DNA of 64,000 bases, from the NCBI GenBank assembly GCA_021775875.1, contig JAJFHA010000028.1:1-64000 (forward strand). The letters run 5' to 3'. The DNA comes from Hyphomicrobiales bacterium (GTDB taxonomy: Bacteria; Pseudomonadota; Alphaproteobacteria; Rhizobiales; NORP267). The notes under the pieces were generated by a model, which did no database searches, had not been told where the DNA came from, and saw nothing but the letters and a program-made list of their open reading frames with translations. Shown here piece after piece: positions 53,678-63,151 of this stretch. Numbering within the stretch: the stretch's first letter is position 1; every line of letters starts with the position of its first letter. The position numbers and the translations under genes are program-made.

Positions 53678-54889
53678 ATGATGAAGACTTTTAAACAGTT
53701 GGCCCTTGCCAGCACGATGCTTGCATTTGTAGGCACCGCGGCAATTGCTGACGAAATCAAGGTTGGCTCGGTTGCTGGTGTAACCGGCCCGATTGCTGAA
53801 CTGGTTGTGCCTATTGTTGCCGGTCGGCAAATGGCTGCTGACCAGATCAACGCTGCTGGCGGCCTGTTGAATGGCGATACCATGACAATGGTACTTGCTG
53901 ATTCGCAGTGTGATCCGAAAGCTGGCGTGGATGCTGGCACCAAGGTTGTGAATGTTGAACAGGTTGTAGCCATCGTTGGCGCAAGCTGCTCGGGCGCTAC
54001 TAACGGTATGGTTCAGTCAGTGACCATTCCTGCTGGTGTTGTTGCATTGTCGGATTCTGCGACCGCACCGTCCATCACCGATCTTGACGACAATGATCTG
54101 GTTTTCCGGGTTGCCGCGTCTGATGCTTATCAGGGCGCTGCTATCGCCCAGCTCGCATGGGACCAGGGCTATCGTACGCTTGCAATGACCTATGCAAATG
54201 ACGATTACAATGCTGGCCTGGCCGGTGTATTTGAAGCCGCATTCAAGGGTCTCGGTGGTACGATTACTTCGAACCAGATGCATGAACCCAACAAGGCATC
54301 CTACCGCTCAGAGCTTTCAACGCTCTCCGGTAATGGGGCTGAAGGTCTTGCCATCTTCGCTTATTATGGTGGTTCAGGTATTGCCATCATGCGGAACGCT
54401 CTGGAAGCTGGTCTTTTTGAAAAATTCCTGGCTGCCGACGGCATGTTCGACCAGTCTGTAATTGATCAGATCGGTGCTGATGTTCTTCGTGATAATATCA
54501 TGATCACGCAGGCCGCTTCCGATTACGATGATCCGTCCTATGTGGCATTTGCTGGTGCTTTTGAAGCAACCGGCCACAGCCCGCAAGCACCTTATGCGGC
54601 ACACGGTTATGATGCGGCATTCCTGATTGCGCTCGCAATTGAGAAAGCCGGCAGCACCGACCGCGCAGCAATTAGTGCAGCGCTTCGTGAAGTCGCTGGA
54701 CCTCCTGGTGTCGTGATCCGTCCTGGTGAATGGGCCAAGGCCAAGGCAGCCATCGCTGCTGGTCAAGACGTCAATTACGAAGGCGCAGTTGGCAATAACG
54801 ACTTTGACGGCAATGGCGATGTAACCGGTTTGTTCTCGGTCAACGTTGTTGGCGCTGATGGCAAATGGACAGGTAATCTGATCCGCTAG
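53678..54889 (+). CDS. ABC transporter substrate-binding protein (LivJ/K-like)
   Basis: Signal peptide MMKTFKQLALASTMLAFVGTAAIADEIKVGSVAGVTGPIAEL; periplasmic-binding-protein type I fold; follows livGFHM. Confidence 0.93.
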   Translation: MMKTFKQLALASTMLAFVGTAAIADEIKVGSVAGVTGPIAELVVPIVAGRQMAADQINAAGGLLNGDTMTMVLADSQCDPKAGVDAGTKVVNVEQVVAIVGASCSGATNGMVQSVTIPAGVVALSDSATAPSITDLDDNDLVFRVAASDAYQGAAIAQLAWDQGYRTLAMTYANDDYNAGLAGVFEAAFKGLGGTITSNQMHEPNKASYRSELSTLSGNGAEGLAIFAYYGGSGIAIMRNALEAGLFEKFLAADGMFDQSVIDQIGADVLRDNIMITQAASDYDDPSYVAFAGAFEATGHSPQAPYAAHGYDAAFLIALAIEKAGSTDRAAISAALREVAGPPGVVIRPGEWAKAKAAIAAGQDVNYEGAVGNNDFDGNGDVTGLFSVNVVGADGKWTGNLIR

Positions 54890-54917
54890 CAACCAGCGGC
54901 ATTAGCTGAATATTTTG

Positions 54918-54956
54918 CCGGGGCGGAGCCACATGGTTTCGTCCCGGTTTCTTTTT
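54918..54956 (+). terminator. Rho-independent terminator after the substrate-binding protein gene
   Basis: CCGGGGCG...CGTCCCGG stem (one G-U) followed by TTTCTTTTT. Confidence 0.65.
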
Positions 54957-54976
54957 GTAATCCGGGTGAATGTGTA

Positions 54977-55870
54977 ATGACACAAACAAAACGTCCTGCA
55001 GTAGCGCTGATCGGGTGCGGTCGATGGGGGCAGAATTACCTCCAGCATCTTGGTGATTATTGGGACGAAGTACATGTTTGCGATGCGGACCGGGACAAGA
55101 TGGCCGAAATTGCGGCCAAATACCCGGATTTTCATTTCCCTGAATGGGAAGAAGAGCTGGATAGCGTGCCGGAACTGGATACGATTATCTGCGTTCCACC
55201 GCAATTTACCCACGAGCGGGTTTCGCGCTGGATCGGCAAGGCGGCACGCATATTGGTGGAAAAACCATATTTCCCCCGGCGTAACGGCTTGTTTGAAGAA
55301 TTCCCGGAACAGGGCGGTTGCTATATCGGGCATATTCGGTTGCAAACGCCGCTGATGCAGTTTCTGGAAGAATATCATTCCCTTGATGAGGCGCACCGGG
55401 TGACCTTTGTGCGTAAACTGGCGGAACGCCGCTTCGGCTCAATCGGATTGATGCCGGATCTGTTTATCCACGATATTGCGGTTGTGTTCAGGGTGCTTGG
55501 GCAAGGGATAAACGAACTTGAGTTCGAACATTATGAGGAAACCCGGGATTTTCTTGAAACTGTCCTGAAAGCGCCCGATGGGTCGCTCTATACGTTTCGT
55601 TATATTACCGATTCCGAGGAGCGGCTGGACCATGTCGCCTTGGAGCGAGGCCAGCTCAGTGTGTTGCTGGATGAACGCAAAACTCTGGTTCTCCAGAAGG
55701 GCAAAGAGCCGCGCGATTTAAGCGGTGATATTTCACCTCTGGAGCGACAGGTGCAGAAATTCAGTCAACCGGAACAGGCAAAGATCGATCTGTTTTCGTT
55801 TGCAGAAATGATCGAACTCGAAAAATTCTTCGAGACGACTTTTGGCGACCGTGCTTTTACCGGTCTGTAA
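54977..55870 (+). CDS. Gfo/Idh/MocA-like oxidoreductase
   Basis: N-terminal Rossmann VALIGCGRWGQNYLQHL..., ILVEKPYF-type motif. Confidence 0.8.
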   Translation: MTQTKRPAVALIGCGRWGQNYLQHLGDYWDEVHVCDADRDKMAEIAAKYPDFHFPEWEEELDSVPELDTIICVPPQFTHERVSRWIGKAARILVEKPYFPRRNGLFEEFPEQGGCYIGHIRLQTPLMQFLEEYHSLDEAHRVTFVRKLAERRFGSIGLMPDLFIHDIAVVFRVLGQGINELEFEHYEETRDFLETVLKAPDGSLYTFRYITDSEERLDHVALERGQLSVLLDERKTLVLQKGKEPRDLSGDISPLERQVQKFSQPEQAKIDLFSFAEMIELEKFFETTFGDRAFTGL

Positions 55871-55890
55871 AACTGAGATGTTGATCCTGA

Positions 55891-57729
55891 TCAGCCAATA
55901 ATGATCGCACCGTCCTTACCTGCATAAAGCGCCTCGATTTCGTCGCTGCGATTTTCAATCACGGCGCGCTGGTTGATATAACCCTTGTCGGTTATTTCGT
56001 TGTCATCGATACCCGGAAGTCGGGTCATTATCTTGACCCGGTCGATCCGCATGCTGGATGCCGGATGGTCATTATTATAGGCGATGATTTTCTCGTTGAT
56101 CATGGTGCGGATGACGTCATTTGCCGCAAGCTCTTCCAGCGAAATGTCGGCGGCGAGGTTAGCGGCCTCCGCGCAAGCGGCCGGGTTCAGAAACAATAGA
56201 AGGCCGATATTGTTGCGGTCGTGGCCGGTGACAACAGCGTCTTGAACCAATGGCGCTATAGCCGCGATGGCGGTGATTCGCAGGGCACCTACATGAATCC
56301 AGACGCCTGTGAGCAGCTTGAAATTCTCGGCAGTCCTGCCATCGAATACCAGGCCTTTTATTGGGTCATCTGGGTCTTCAAACTTGCCGGCATCGCCGAT
56401 CATGTAATAGCCCTCATCGTCAAAGGCTTCGGCGGTCTGTTCGACGTTTTTGAAATAACCGGGCATGATGTTGGGGCCTTTGATCCGCATTTCCATTTTG
56501 CCGGAATTTGGCACCATTTTTATGGAGTTTCCCGGCGCCGGAAGGCCGATAACGCCGGCTTTGTTGATTGGAAAATAAACCGACGTGATAAGGGGTGAGG
56601 TTTCGGTGGAGCCCCAGGACGAAGTCATGAAGATATTGTCGCGACCGGCAAGCGCCGCGACTGCTTCGAGGCGTTCCCACAGGCTTTGAGGCAAAGCGGC
56701 TGCAGCATAAAAAATCATTTGAAGATCGCGGAAAAACATCTCCCTTAGACCTTCGTCTTTTTCAAGAAACGGGAGCAGCATTTCAATCCCGCGCGGGGCG
56801 TTGAAATGGATGGTTGAGGGGTTTTCGCGCAGAGACGCGACGGTTTCTTCAATCAGTCCCGGCACCGGTTTACCGTGATCGATATTCAGGGTGCCGCCGT
56901 TACGAAGGACCAGATTGAAATTATGATTGCCACCAAAGGTGTGGCTCCAGGGGAGCCATTCAACGAGCACAGGTGGCGTCGTTTTCAGGAAAGGCCAGAT
57001 TTGCGATAGCGCTTGTTGATTGGAACACAACATGCGCTGGGTGTTCAGGACCCCTTTTGGCAAGCCAGTTGATCCGGATGTGAACAGGATTTTGGCGATT
57101 GTATCAGGGGTTATTTTGGCAAAGGCTTCAGCCACGGCAGGCGTTGGCCGGGTTGCTATAATCTGCTCAAAGGTGACTGCATTTTCCAGCGCGTCGGCAT
57201 TTTTCTTAACCGCCAACTTTACGCCTTTTGTATCCAGCGCCCCAATAGCCGTCTGGAAAGCCGCACCATCGGCGGCGTAAATCATCCGCGGGTGGGTCAG
57301 CTCGAAGACATATTTCAGTTTGGCGTGATCTTGAGACAGTAGCGAATAAGCGGGGGAGATCGGGACCGCCGGCACGCCGATATGCATGGCGCCAAGGGTC
57401 AGGAAGGCATGCTCCAGGCTGTTTTCCGACAGGATCATTAGCGGCGTGTTGGCATCATAATTCTGATCAAGCAGGAATTGTGCGATTGCTTCGACAATCT
57501 TCAGGCTGGCGGCATAGCTGTATTTTTGCCATGTGCCTGCTTCATCACGTTCCGACAAAAATACGCTGTCCGGTGCGGTCTCGGCCCAGTGAATCAGATG
57601 ATGGCCAAGCGCGGCAGGATAGTCCTGCAATTTGATACCGGATTCAAGAATAATGGTGCCGTCTTCCCGATGCTCAACCTCCAGCGATGGTTTGGCGAAT
57701 TCCAGCCCGTTATAAAATATATGATCCAT
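55891..57729 (-). CDS. AMP-dependent acyl-CoA synthetase, feruloyl-CoA synthase-like
   Basis: KILFTSGSTGLPKGVLNTQRM (AMP-binding), FMTSSWGSTETSPLIT, YYMIGDAGKF. Confidence 0.85.
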   Translation of the reverse strand: MDHIFYNGLEFAKPSLEVEHREDGTIILESGIKLQDYPAALGHHLIHWAETAPDSVFLSERDEAGTWQKYSYAASLKIVEAIAQFLLDQNYDANTPLMILSENSLEHAFLTLGAMHIGVPAVPISPAYSLLSQDHAKLKYVFELTHPRMIYAADGAAFQTAIGALDTKGVKLAVKKNADALENAVTFEQIIATRPTPAVAEAFAKITPDTIAKILFTSGSTGLPKGVLNTQRMLCSNQQALSQIWPFLKTTPPVLVEWLPWSHTFGGNHNFNLVLRNGGTLNIDHGKPVPGLIEETVASLRENPSTIHFNAPRGIEMLLPFLEKDEGLREMFFRDLQMIFYAAAALPQSLWERLEAVAALAGRDNIFMTSSWGSTETSPLITSVYFPINKAGVIGLPAPGNSIKMVPNSGKMEMRIKGPNIMPGYFKNVEQTAEAFDDEGYYMIGDAGKFEDPDDPIKGLVFDGRTAENFKLLTGVWIHVGALRITAIAAIAPLVQDAVVTGHDRNNIGLLLFLNPAACAEAANLAADISLEELAANDVIRTMINEKIIAYNNDHPASSMRIDRVKIMTRLPGIDDNEITDKGYINQRAVIENRSDEIEALYAGKDGAIIIG

Positions 57730-57746
57730 ACTTCATTGCTCCGCTT

Positions 57747-57799
57747 GCCAGTCATACTGTCTGGCGGCAAGATAGCCGCCGAATAGCGGGCATGCCCGC
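57747..57799. promoter_or_regulatory. Three stacked dyads in the divergent promoter between the CoA-ligase and ODH-family genes
   Basis: GCCAG-n9-CTGGC, GGCGGC-aagata-GCCGCC, GCGGGCATGCCCGC. Confidence 0.5.
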
Positions 57800-57831
57800 A
57801 CAACAAAAGTATAGTTCCTCTGAGGGGAAAA

Positions 57832-58935
57832 ATGCGAATCGGAGTGGGCATGAAAATAGCGGTACTTGGCGGTGGACACGGATGTTATGCCGCCGCTGTT
57901 GATCTGGCCGAACAAGGGCATGACGTTGCCTTTTGGCGGCGCGACAAAGCGTCTCTTGCCGGGATTATGAAAACCGGCGAAATCCATCTGAAAGATGCTA
58001 GCGGTACGCGGGCCGTCAAGCTTGGTCTCGTTACCGATGATCTGGCGGCGGCTGTGTCCGGCGCAGCACTTGTTGTGATCCCGCTTCCGGCGACGGCGCA
58101 GGCGGATCTCGCTAAAACCCTCGCGCCGCATCTGGAAGACGGTCAGGTGGTTTTTATTCCGCCCGGCACATTCGGGTCGCTTATATTTTCGCGTGCCATG
58201 AAGGAAGCAGGTAACAACGCGGATGTGAGTTTTGCTGAAACCGGCACTTTGCCCTATCTGGCGCGCAAGCATGGCGAAGACAATGTCACAATTTCTGTGC
58301 GTGCGACCCGGCTGCCGACAGGGGTTTATCCTGCCAGCCGGACGGATCAGGCCTTTGCAATATTGGAACAAGCCTATCCGGCGGTGGAGCGACTGGATGA
58401 TTGCCTGAGCGGAGCGCTGATGAATGCCGGGCCGATTATCCACCCACCACTGATCATGATGAATGCCGGGCCGCTGCAACATTTTGACGTTTGGGATATC
58501 CACAATGAAGGAACGCAACCATCTATCCGCAGCGTAACAGATGCGCTGGACGCAGAACGGATGGCGCTACGCGAAGCGCTTGGTTATGGCGCACCGCATT
58601 TTCCGCTAGTGGATCATTATGATGATGCGCGGCCGGAATGGATGTACGGCAACGCCTCGCACGAACGTCTCACGGATAGTGGCGACTGGCGGGAAAAAAT
58701 AGACCTCCATACCCATCGCTATCTTCGCGAAGATATCGCGCTCGGGCTGGTTTTTTATGTAACGCTCGGGCGCTGGGCCAATGTAGATATGCCGGTCGCG
58801 TCCGGTCTGGTTGCATTGGCGTCGGCGGTCACCGGTGAGGACCTGATCAACGGCCCCCGGTCATGGAAGAGCCTTGGTCTTGACAGCATGTCGCGTGATG
58901 ACGTGGCTCAATTGCTTCGCGACGGAGAGATTTGA
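57832..58935 (+). CDS. NAD/NADP octopine/nopaline dehydrogenase family protein
   Basis: KIAVLGGGHGCYAAAVDLAEQGHDVAFWRR; ALMNAGPIIHPPLIMMNAG; FDVWDIHNEGTQPSI; characteristic ODH-family C-domain. Confidence 0.85.
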   Translation: MRIGVGMKIAVLGGGHGCYAAAVDLAEQGHDVAFWRRDKASLAGIMKTGEIHLKDASGTRAVKLGLVTDDLAAAVSGAALVVIPLPATAQADLAKTLAPHLEDGQVVFIPPGTFGSLIFSRAMKEAGNNADVSFAETGTLPYLARKHGEDNVTISVRATRLPTGVYPASRTDQAFAILEQAYPAVERLDDCLSGALMNAGPIIHPPLIMMNAGPLQHFDVWDIHNEGTQPSIRSVTDALDAERMALREALGYGAPHFPLVDHYDDARPEWMYGNASHERLTDSGDWREKIDLHTHRYLREDIALGLVFYVTLGRWANVDMPVASGLVALASAVTGEDLINGPRSWKSLGLDSMSRDDVAQLLRDGEI

Positions 58936-59909
58936 TGAGCGCAATTGTTGTTGTCGGCGCGGGCCGGATGGGGCGTGGCATCGCGCAGGTTTTCGCCTAT
59001 GCCGGGCAGGACATTACGATCCTAGATATCAAGGATCGCCCACTTGATGATTTGCCGGATCTGTTTGACGCCGGGCGGAAGGAGATATCTGAAAACTTAC
59101 GCTTCATAGCGGAAGCGGATGTGTTTGATGCAGACCAGATCCCTGACATTCTGGCACGTGTGCAATTTGCTGGTCGGGAAGATGCTGCCAATGTACTGGG
59201 ACAGGCGGAACTGGTTTTTGAAGGGGTGCCCGAGCGGCAGGATGCCAAGAAAAAGGCCTTTGCCTTTATCTGCGCCCATCTGCCCGATGACGCTATCATC
59301 GCATCAACCACATCCACCATGCTGAGCGATATGCTGGCCAGATTTGTGACCCGGCCCGAGCGGTTTCTCAATGCCCATTGGCTGAACCCGGCCTATCTGG
59401 TGCCGCTGGTAGAGGTCAGCCTGGCGGCGGAGACCAGCGAAGCTGTTGTTGAAAAAGTGATGGATTTGCTGGTCGCGATTGGCAAGGTTCCGGTTCGGTG
59501 TGAAGCGTCCCCAGGCTATATTGTGCCGCGTCTGCAAGCCTTGATAATGAACGAAGCTGCGCGAATTGTGGAAGAGGGCGTTGCCAGTGCCGAGGATGTA
59601 GACAGGGCGGTGCGCTATGGGCTTGGACTTCGCTTTGCCACCATGGGCCCGATAGAATTTATCGATTGGGGCGGGTTGGATATTCTCTATTATGCATCGC
59701 GCTATATGACCGAAGCGACCGGCTCTGATCGTTTCCAAGCCCCAGATAGCGTGGTCGAGAAAATGCAGGCTGGTGATATCGGGATGAGCAGCGGCAAGGG
59801 GTATTACGACTTCTCGAAAATCGATGTTGAAGCCTATAAGCGCGATATGCTGGCCCGGTTTGTAAACCAGGTGAAACATCTCGGCTTACTGAAACCCCCT
59901 ACCACTTAA
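58935..59909 (+). CDS. 3-hydroxyacyl-CoA dehydrogenase family protein
   Basis: VVGAGRMGRGIAQVFAYAGQDITILD; AHWLNPAYLVPLVEVS; GMSSGKGYYDF; ATG at 58935 overlaps the previous stop. Confidence 0.9.
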   Translation: MSAIVVVGAGRMGRGIAQVFAYAGQDITILDIKDRPLDDLPDLFDAGRKEISENLRFIAEADVFDADQIPDILARVQFAGREDAANVLGQAELVFEGVPERQDAKKKAFAFICAHLPDDAIIASTTSTMLSDMLARFVTRPERFLNAHWLNPAYLVPLVEVSLAAETSEAVVEKVMDLLVAIGKVPVRCEASPGYIVPRLQALIMNEAARIVEEGVASAEDVDRAVRYGLGLRFATMGPIEFIDWGGLDILYYASRYMTEATGSDRFQAPDSVVEKMQAGDIGMSSGKGYYDFSKIDVEAYKRDMLARFVNQVKHLGLLKPPTT

Positions 59910-59917
59910 AGTCTGAA

Positions 59918-60208
59918 CTAGACCCCGTCGATAATGATCGTCGAGCATTCTGCAGCGGCGTTGCGAATGGCTTTTACGGGTATATATTCTTCCGCCCCCA
60001 ACATCGCTTTGGCAGCAGCCATATCCTTGAATTCGAGGACCACGATCCGGGTTGGTTCCCAAAGTTCGTTTTCAACAATTTCCATGTCGCCGCCTCGGGC
60101 GCGGTATTGGCCGCCGAATTTTTCAACAATAGGGCGTGCTAACTTCTTGTAGCCCTCATAGGCTTCCGCATCATTTATTTTGGTGTCTACGATTACATAA
60201 GCTGCCAT
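59918..60208 (-). CDS. DUF1330 family protein
   Basis: MAAYVIVDTKINDAEAYEGYKKLARPIVEKFGGQYRARGGDMEIVE...WEPTRIVVLEF. Confidence 0.85.
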   Translation of the reverse strand: MAAYVIVDTKINDAEAYEGYKKLARPIVEKFGGQYRARGGDMEIVENELWEPTRIVVLEFKDMAAAKAMLGAEEYIPVKAIRNAAAECSTIIIDGV

Positions 60209-60230
60209 TTGGTTTCCCCTGTTTGCCGCT

Positions 60231-61085
60231 TTAGCGTTTCAATGGTGCTGACAATTCTACATTGATCTGACCGGTTCCGGAACTGCCAAAATAGGGTGTC
60301 AGGATATCTGCTGTTCCCTGATATGCGTCCCAACCCAATGCGCCGAACAACATTGCGGTATCAATCATGGCGCATTCGCCGTGGCAGCGTTTGGCATATT
60401 CGGGCAGCATGGCAAGGAATTCGGTCCATTGCCCCGACTTCCAGAGATCAACCACGCGCAAATCGATCTGGCGGTTAAATTCTCCATTGATCAGGTTTAG
60501 CCCGGCTTCCGACAATTCGTTTGGCCAGAATTCGTGGGAAAGCGAGCCGCTTGCCAACACCGCGACCTTGCGGTTCGAATTGGTAATTGCGGTAGCGATG
60601 GCGTCCCCGACAGCGCGGCCCTCTTCGATGCTGGCAAACTGGTTGGCGGCAACGGGCAGGACCCGAGCAAATTTATCTTCGTTGATGAAGTGCATCGGGA
60701 GCAGGGTGCCGTATTCGCAAGCCAGATGCGACGTTTTGTGGGCAATCGCCCGGAACCCGGCGTCGCGCACGCTTTCAGCAAGTGCATCTCCCAGTTCCGG
60801 GTCGCCCTGATAATCATATTCCATGTCCATCAACATGTGGGGTAGTTCGTGGCTGGTAAAAATCCCGTTATGGCGCTCTTTGGCGTTGAAATGAAACCCC
60901 TGGTTGACGATCCAGTGCGTATCAAAAATAACAAAAGTTTCGACCCCGGCGGCCTTGGCCCTTTTGCCGAGTTCGCGATAACCGGTTACGGCGAAGTCGC
61001 GAATGCCGCGGAATTTTTCCATGGTTTCCGACATCCAGATGGACGGTACGTGGGTTATTTTGGCAGCCTGTACGATGCGTCCCAT
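60231..61085 (-). CDS. hpaD: 3,4-dihydroxyphenylacetate 2,3-dioxygenase-like class III extradiol dioxygenase
   Basis: VFDTHW-like VIFDTHWIVNQGFHFNAKERHNGIFTSHELPHML; LASGSLSHEFWPN; adjacent to hpaE/hpaF. Confidence 0.9.
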   Translation of the reverse strand: MGRIVQAAKITHVPSIWMSETMEKFRGIRDFAVTGYRELGKRAKAAGVETFVIFDTHWIVNQGFHFNAKERHNGIFTSHELPHMLMDMEYDYQGDPELGDALAESVRDAGFRAIAHKTSHLACEYGTLLPMHFINEDKFARVLPVAANQFASIEEGRAVGDAIATAITNSNRKVAVLASGSLSHEFWPNELSEAGLNLINGEFNRQIDLRVVDLWKSGQWTEFLAMLPEYAKRCHGECAMIDTAMLFGALGWDAYQGTADILTPYFGSSGTGQINVELSAPLKR

Positions 61086-61109
61086 ATCGTGTTTCCTGGT
61101 TTGATTAGC

Positions 61110-62645
61110 CTATGAGCCGATTTTTGGAATACGGTGGTTGCCCGTCGCCAAGGCGATATTTTTGGTTTCCATATAAAAATCAAAACTATAGTCGCCGCCA
61201 TCGCGACCAATGCCGGACTGTTTGGTGCCGCCAAAGGGGGTTGGCAGATGGCGTACATTTTCAGAATTGACCCAGACCATACCGGCTTCAATTTCAGCAC
61301 TCATGCGCAAGGCCCGGCCAACGTCTGATGTCCAGATATAAGCCGCAAGGCCGTAGGGTACGTCGTTGGCGATGCGGAGCGCATCATCTTCATCTTCAAA
61401 GGGGATAGCGGTCAGGACCGGTCCGAAAATTTCTTCCGATGCGATCCGCATTTTCGCGTTGGCGTTGGCAAACAAGGTGGCCTCCACATAATTGCCGGGG
61501 GAAGGTGGCGTCTCCGGTTGAACGCCACCGGCTGGAACTTCAGCGCCTTCTTTGCGTGCCAGATCAAAATAGGATGTTACTTTTTCCAGATGACGGGGAT
61601 GGATCAACGGTCCAAGCCAGGTGTCGGGGTCAAGCGGGTGACCGCAATGGATCGCTTTTGTGCGCACGGCGAGACGCTTTGAAAATTCTGGGTAAATCGA
61701 TTTTTCAACCAACACCCGGCTTGAAGAGGTGCAGCGCTCGCCGTTCAGGCTGAAAATCATAAAAGTTGCCGCATCGAGCGCCCGGTCCAAATCGGCATCG
61801 GCAAAAACGATGCAGGGGTTTTTGCCGCCAAGCTCGAAATGGACGCGTTTCAGGGTCGGCGCACCCTGCGCCATGATTGCAGACCCGGTGGCGGATTCGC
61901 CGACAAAAGCGATTGCCTTGATGGCTGGATGCCGGGTCAGGGCGACACCGACCTCTTCACCGATGCCGTGCACGAGATTGAGGACGCCCGGCGGCAGCCC
62001 GGCTTCATGGCAAAGCCTGGCCAGCAGGGTCGCCGTAACCGGACTCCATTCGGCTGGTTTGTGGACGATCGTACACCCAGCCGCTAGCGCCGGAGCAATC
62101 TTCCAGGTGGAGAGCATGAACGGTGTGTTCCACGGTGTGATGATCCCGACCGGGCCGATCGGCTGGCGGATGGTATAATTCACATGTGTGTCTGTTGGCA
62201 GCGACAGGCCGTTGACGGCGTCTGGCGCGCGGCCGGCAAAGAAGCGGAAATTGGCGGCGCTGCGGATCGCGGCCTTCTGCATGAACCGGATCGCCTGGCC
62301 GGTATCATAGCTTTCAAGCAGGGCAATTTCTTCTGCATGTTCGACAATCTTGTCGGCAATTGCGTGAAGAATTTCACGGCGTTCACTCCCCGGCGTGGCA
62401 CGCCACCCGGCGAAGGCATTTTTTGCGGCATTTGCAGCCCGGTCGATATCGGTATTGTCACCGCGTGAGACGTCGCAAAAGGCAATATTGTCAATCGGGG
62501 ACGCATTCTCGAATGTGGTGCCGGAGGCGCTAGCTACCATTTCGCCGTTGATCAGGTGTTGGAGGCCATTTTCCCGGACCGGTTCCAGATAGTCGGATAG
62601 CTTTTTCAAGTTTGCTTTCAACAGGGCAGAGGATTCCATGTTCAT
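61110..62645 (-). CDS. hpaE: 5-carboxymethyl-2-hydroxymuconate semialdehyde dehydrogenase
   Basis: ALDH family: ITPWNTPFMLSTWKIAPALAAGCTIVHKPAEWSP, FELGGKNPCIVFADADLDRALDAATFMIFSLNGERCTSSSR. Confidence 0.93.
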   Translation of the reverse strand: MNMESSALLKANLKKLSDYLEPVRENGLQHLINGEMVASASGTTFENASPIDNIAFCDVSRGDNTDIDRAANAAKNAFAGWRATPGSERREILHAIADKIVEHAEEIALLESYDTGQAIRFMQKAAIRSAANFRFFAGRAPDAVNGLSLPTDTHVNYTIRQPIGPVGIITPWNTPFMLSTWKIAPALAAGCTIVHKPAEWSPVTATLLARLCHEAGLPPGVLNLVHGIGEEVGVALTRHPAIKAIAFVGESATGSAIMAQGAPTLKRVHFELGGKNPCIVFADADLDRALDAATFMIFSLNGERCTSSSRVLVEKSIYPEFSKRLAVRTKAIHCGHPLDPDTWLGPLIHPRHLEKVTSYFDLARKEGAEVPAGGVQPETPPSPGNYVEATLFANANAKMRIASEEIFGPVLTAIPFEDEDDALRIANDVPYGLAAYIWTSDVGRALRMSAEIEAGMVWVNSENVRHLPTPFGGTKQSGIGRDGGDYSFDFYMETKNIALATGNHRIPKIGS

Positions 62646-63046
62646 TCGATGGTTTCTCCGTTACGTGCTGCAATTATGTCGTGCAGATTGTTTTTCTTGA
62701 AACTGGTCTCTTTGTTGATTTCCCAAATGTTCAGGGACAGAGCCAACGGCAAGTCAGGGCTTACCTGGTCCAGAAAAAGGGAGACGGTGTCAAAGATTTT
62801 TGCCCCCGCTTTGTGGCGCGTCTCAACATCACGCCCTTCGCCGATCATCAATTTGATATTCAGAAAAATATTGTCCGGATGCTGGTCTGCAATCGCATAA
62901 ATATCGCGCCGTGCCCCCCTCGTGCGGGTCCCTGCTGGCGGGAATATGCCTGTTGAAATTGCGGCATTGTGAATTTCGCCAACAAGGGCCGCGATATCGA
63001 CCGCGTCTTCAAGATTGGCAGAATATTCAACAATGATATGGGGCAT
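62642..63046 (-). CDS. hpaF: 5-carboxymethyl-2-hydroxymuconate delta-isomerase
   Basis: MPHIIVEYSANLEDAVDIAALVGEIHNAAISTGIFPPAGTRTRGARRDIYAIADQHPDNIFLNIKLMIGEGRD. Confidence 0.92.
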   Translation of the reverse strand: MPHIIVEYSANLEDAVDIAALVGEIHNAAISTGIFPPAGTRTRGARRDIYAIADQHPDNIFLNIKLMIGEGRDVETRHKAGAKIFDTVSLFLDQVSPDLPLALSLNIWEINKETSFKKNNLHDIIAARNGETIE

Positions 63047-63070
63047 ACAGGCTCTCCGGCGTTTACAGAA

Positions 63071-63092
63071 ATTCATTACCATGTTAATGAAT
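63071..63092. promoter_or_regulatory. Perfect dyad in the hpaF / FAH-family divergent promoter
   Basis: ATTCATTA-ccatgt-TAATGAAT. Confidence 0.65.
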
Positions 63093-63151
63093 AACAGGCA
63101 ATGATTTTTGCCGCTGTCAATTTGAATTCAAGACTGGAGTAGAGTCGCGCG

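Noticed and set aside
57733-58518. 261-aa minus-strand ORF overlapping the ODH-family gene and divergent promoter
   Set aside because: Shadow ORF; the plus-strand ODH-family protein has clear motifs.
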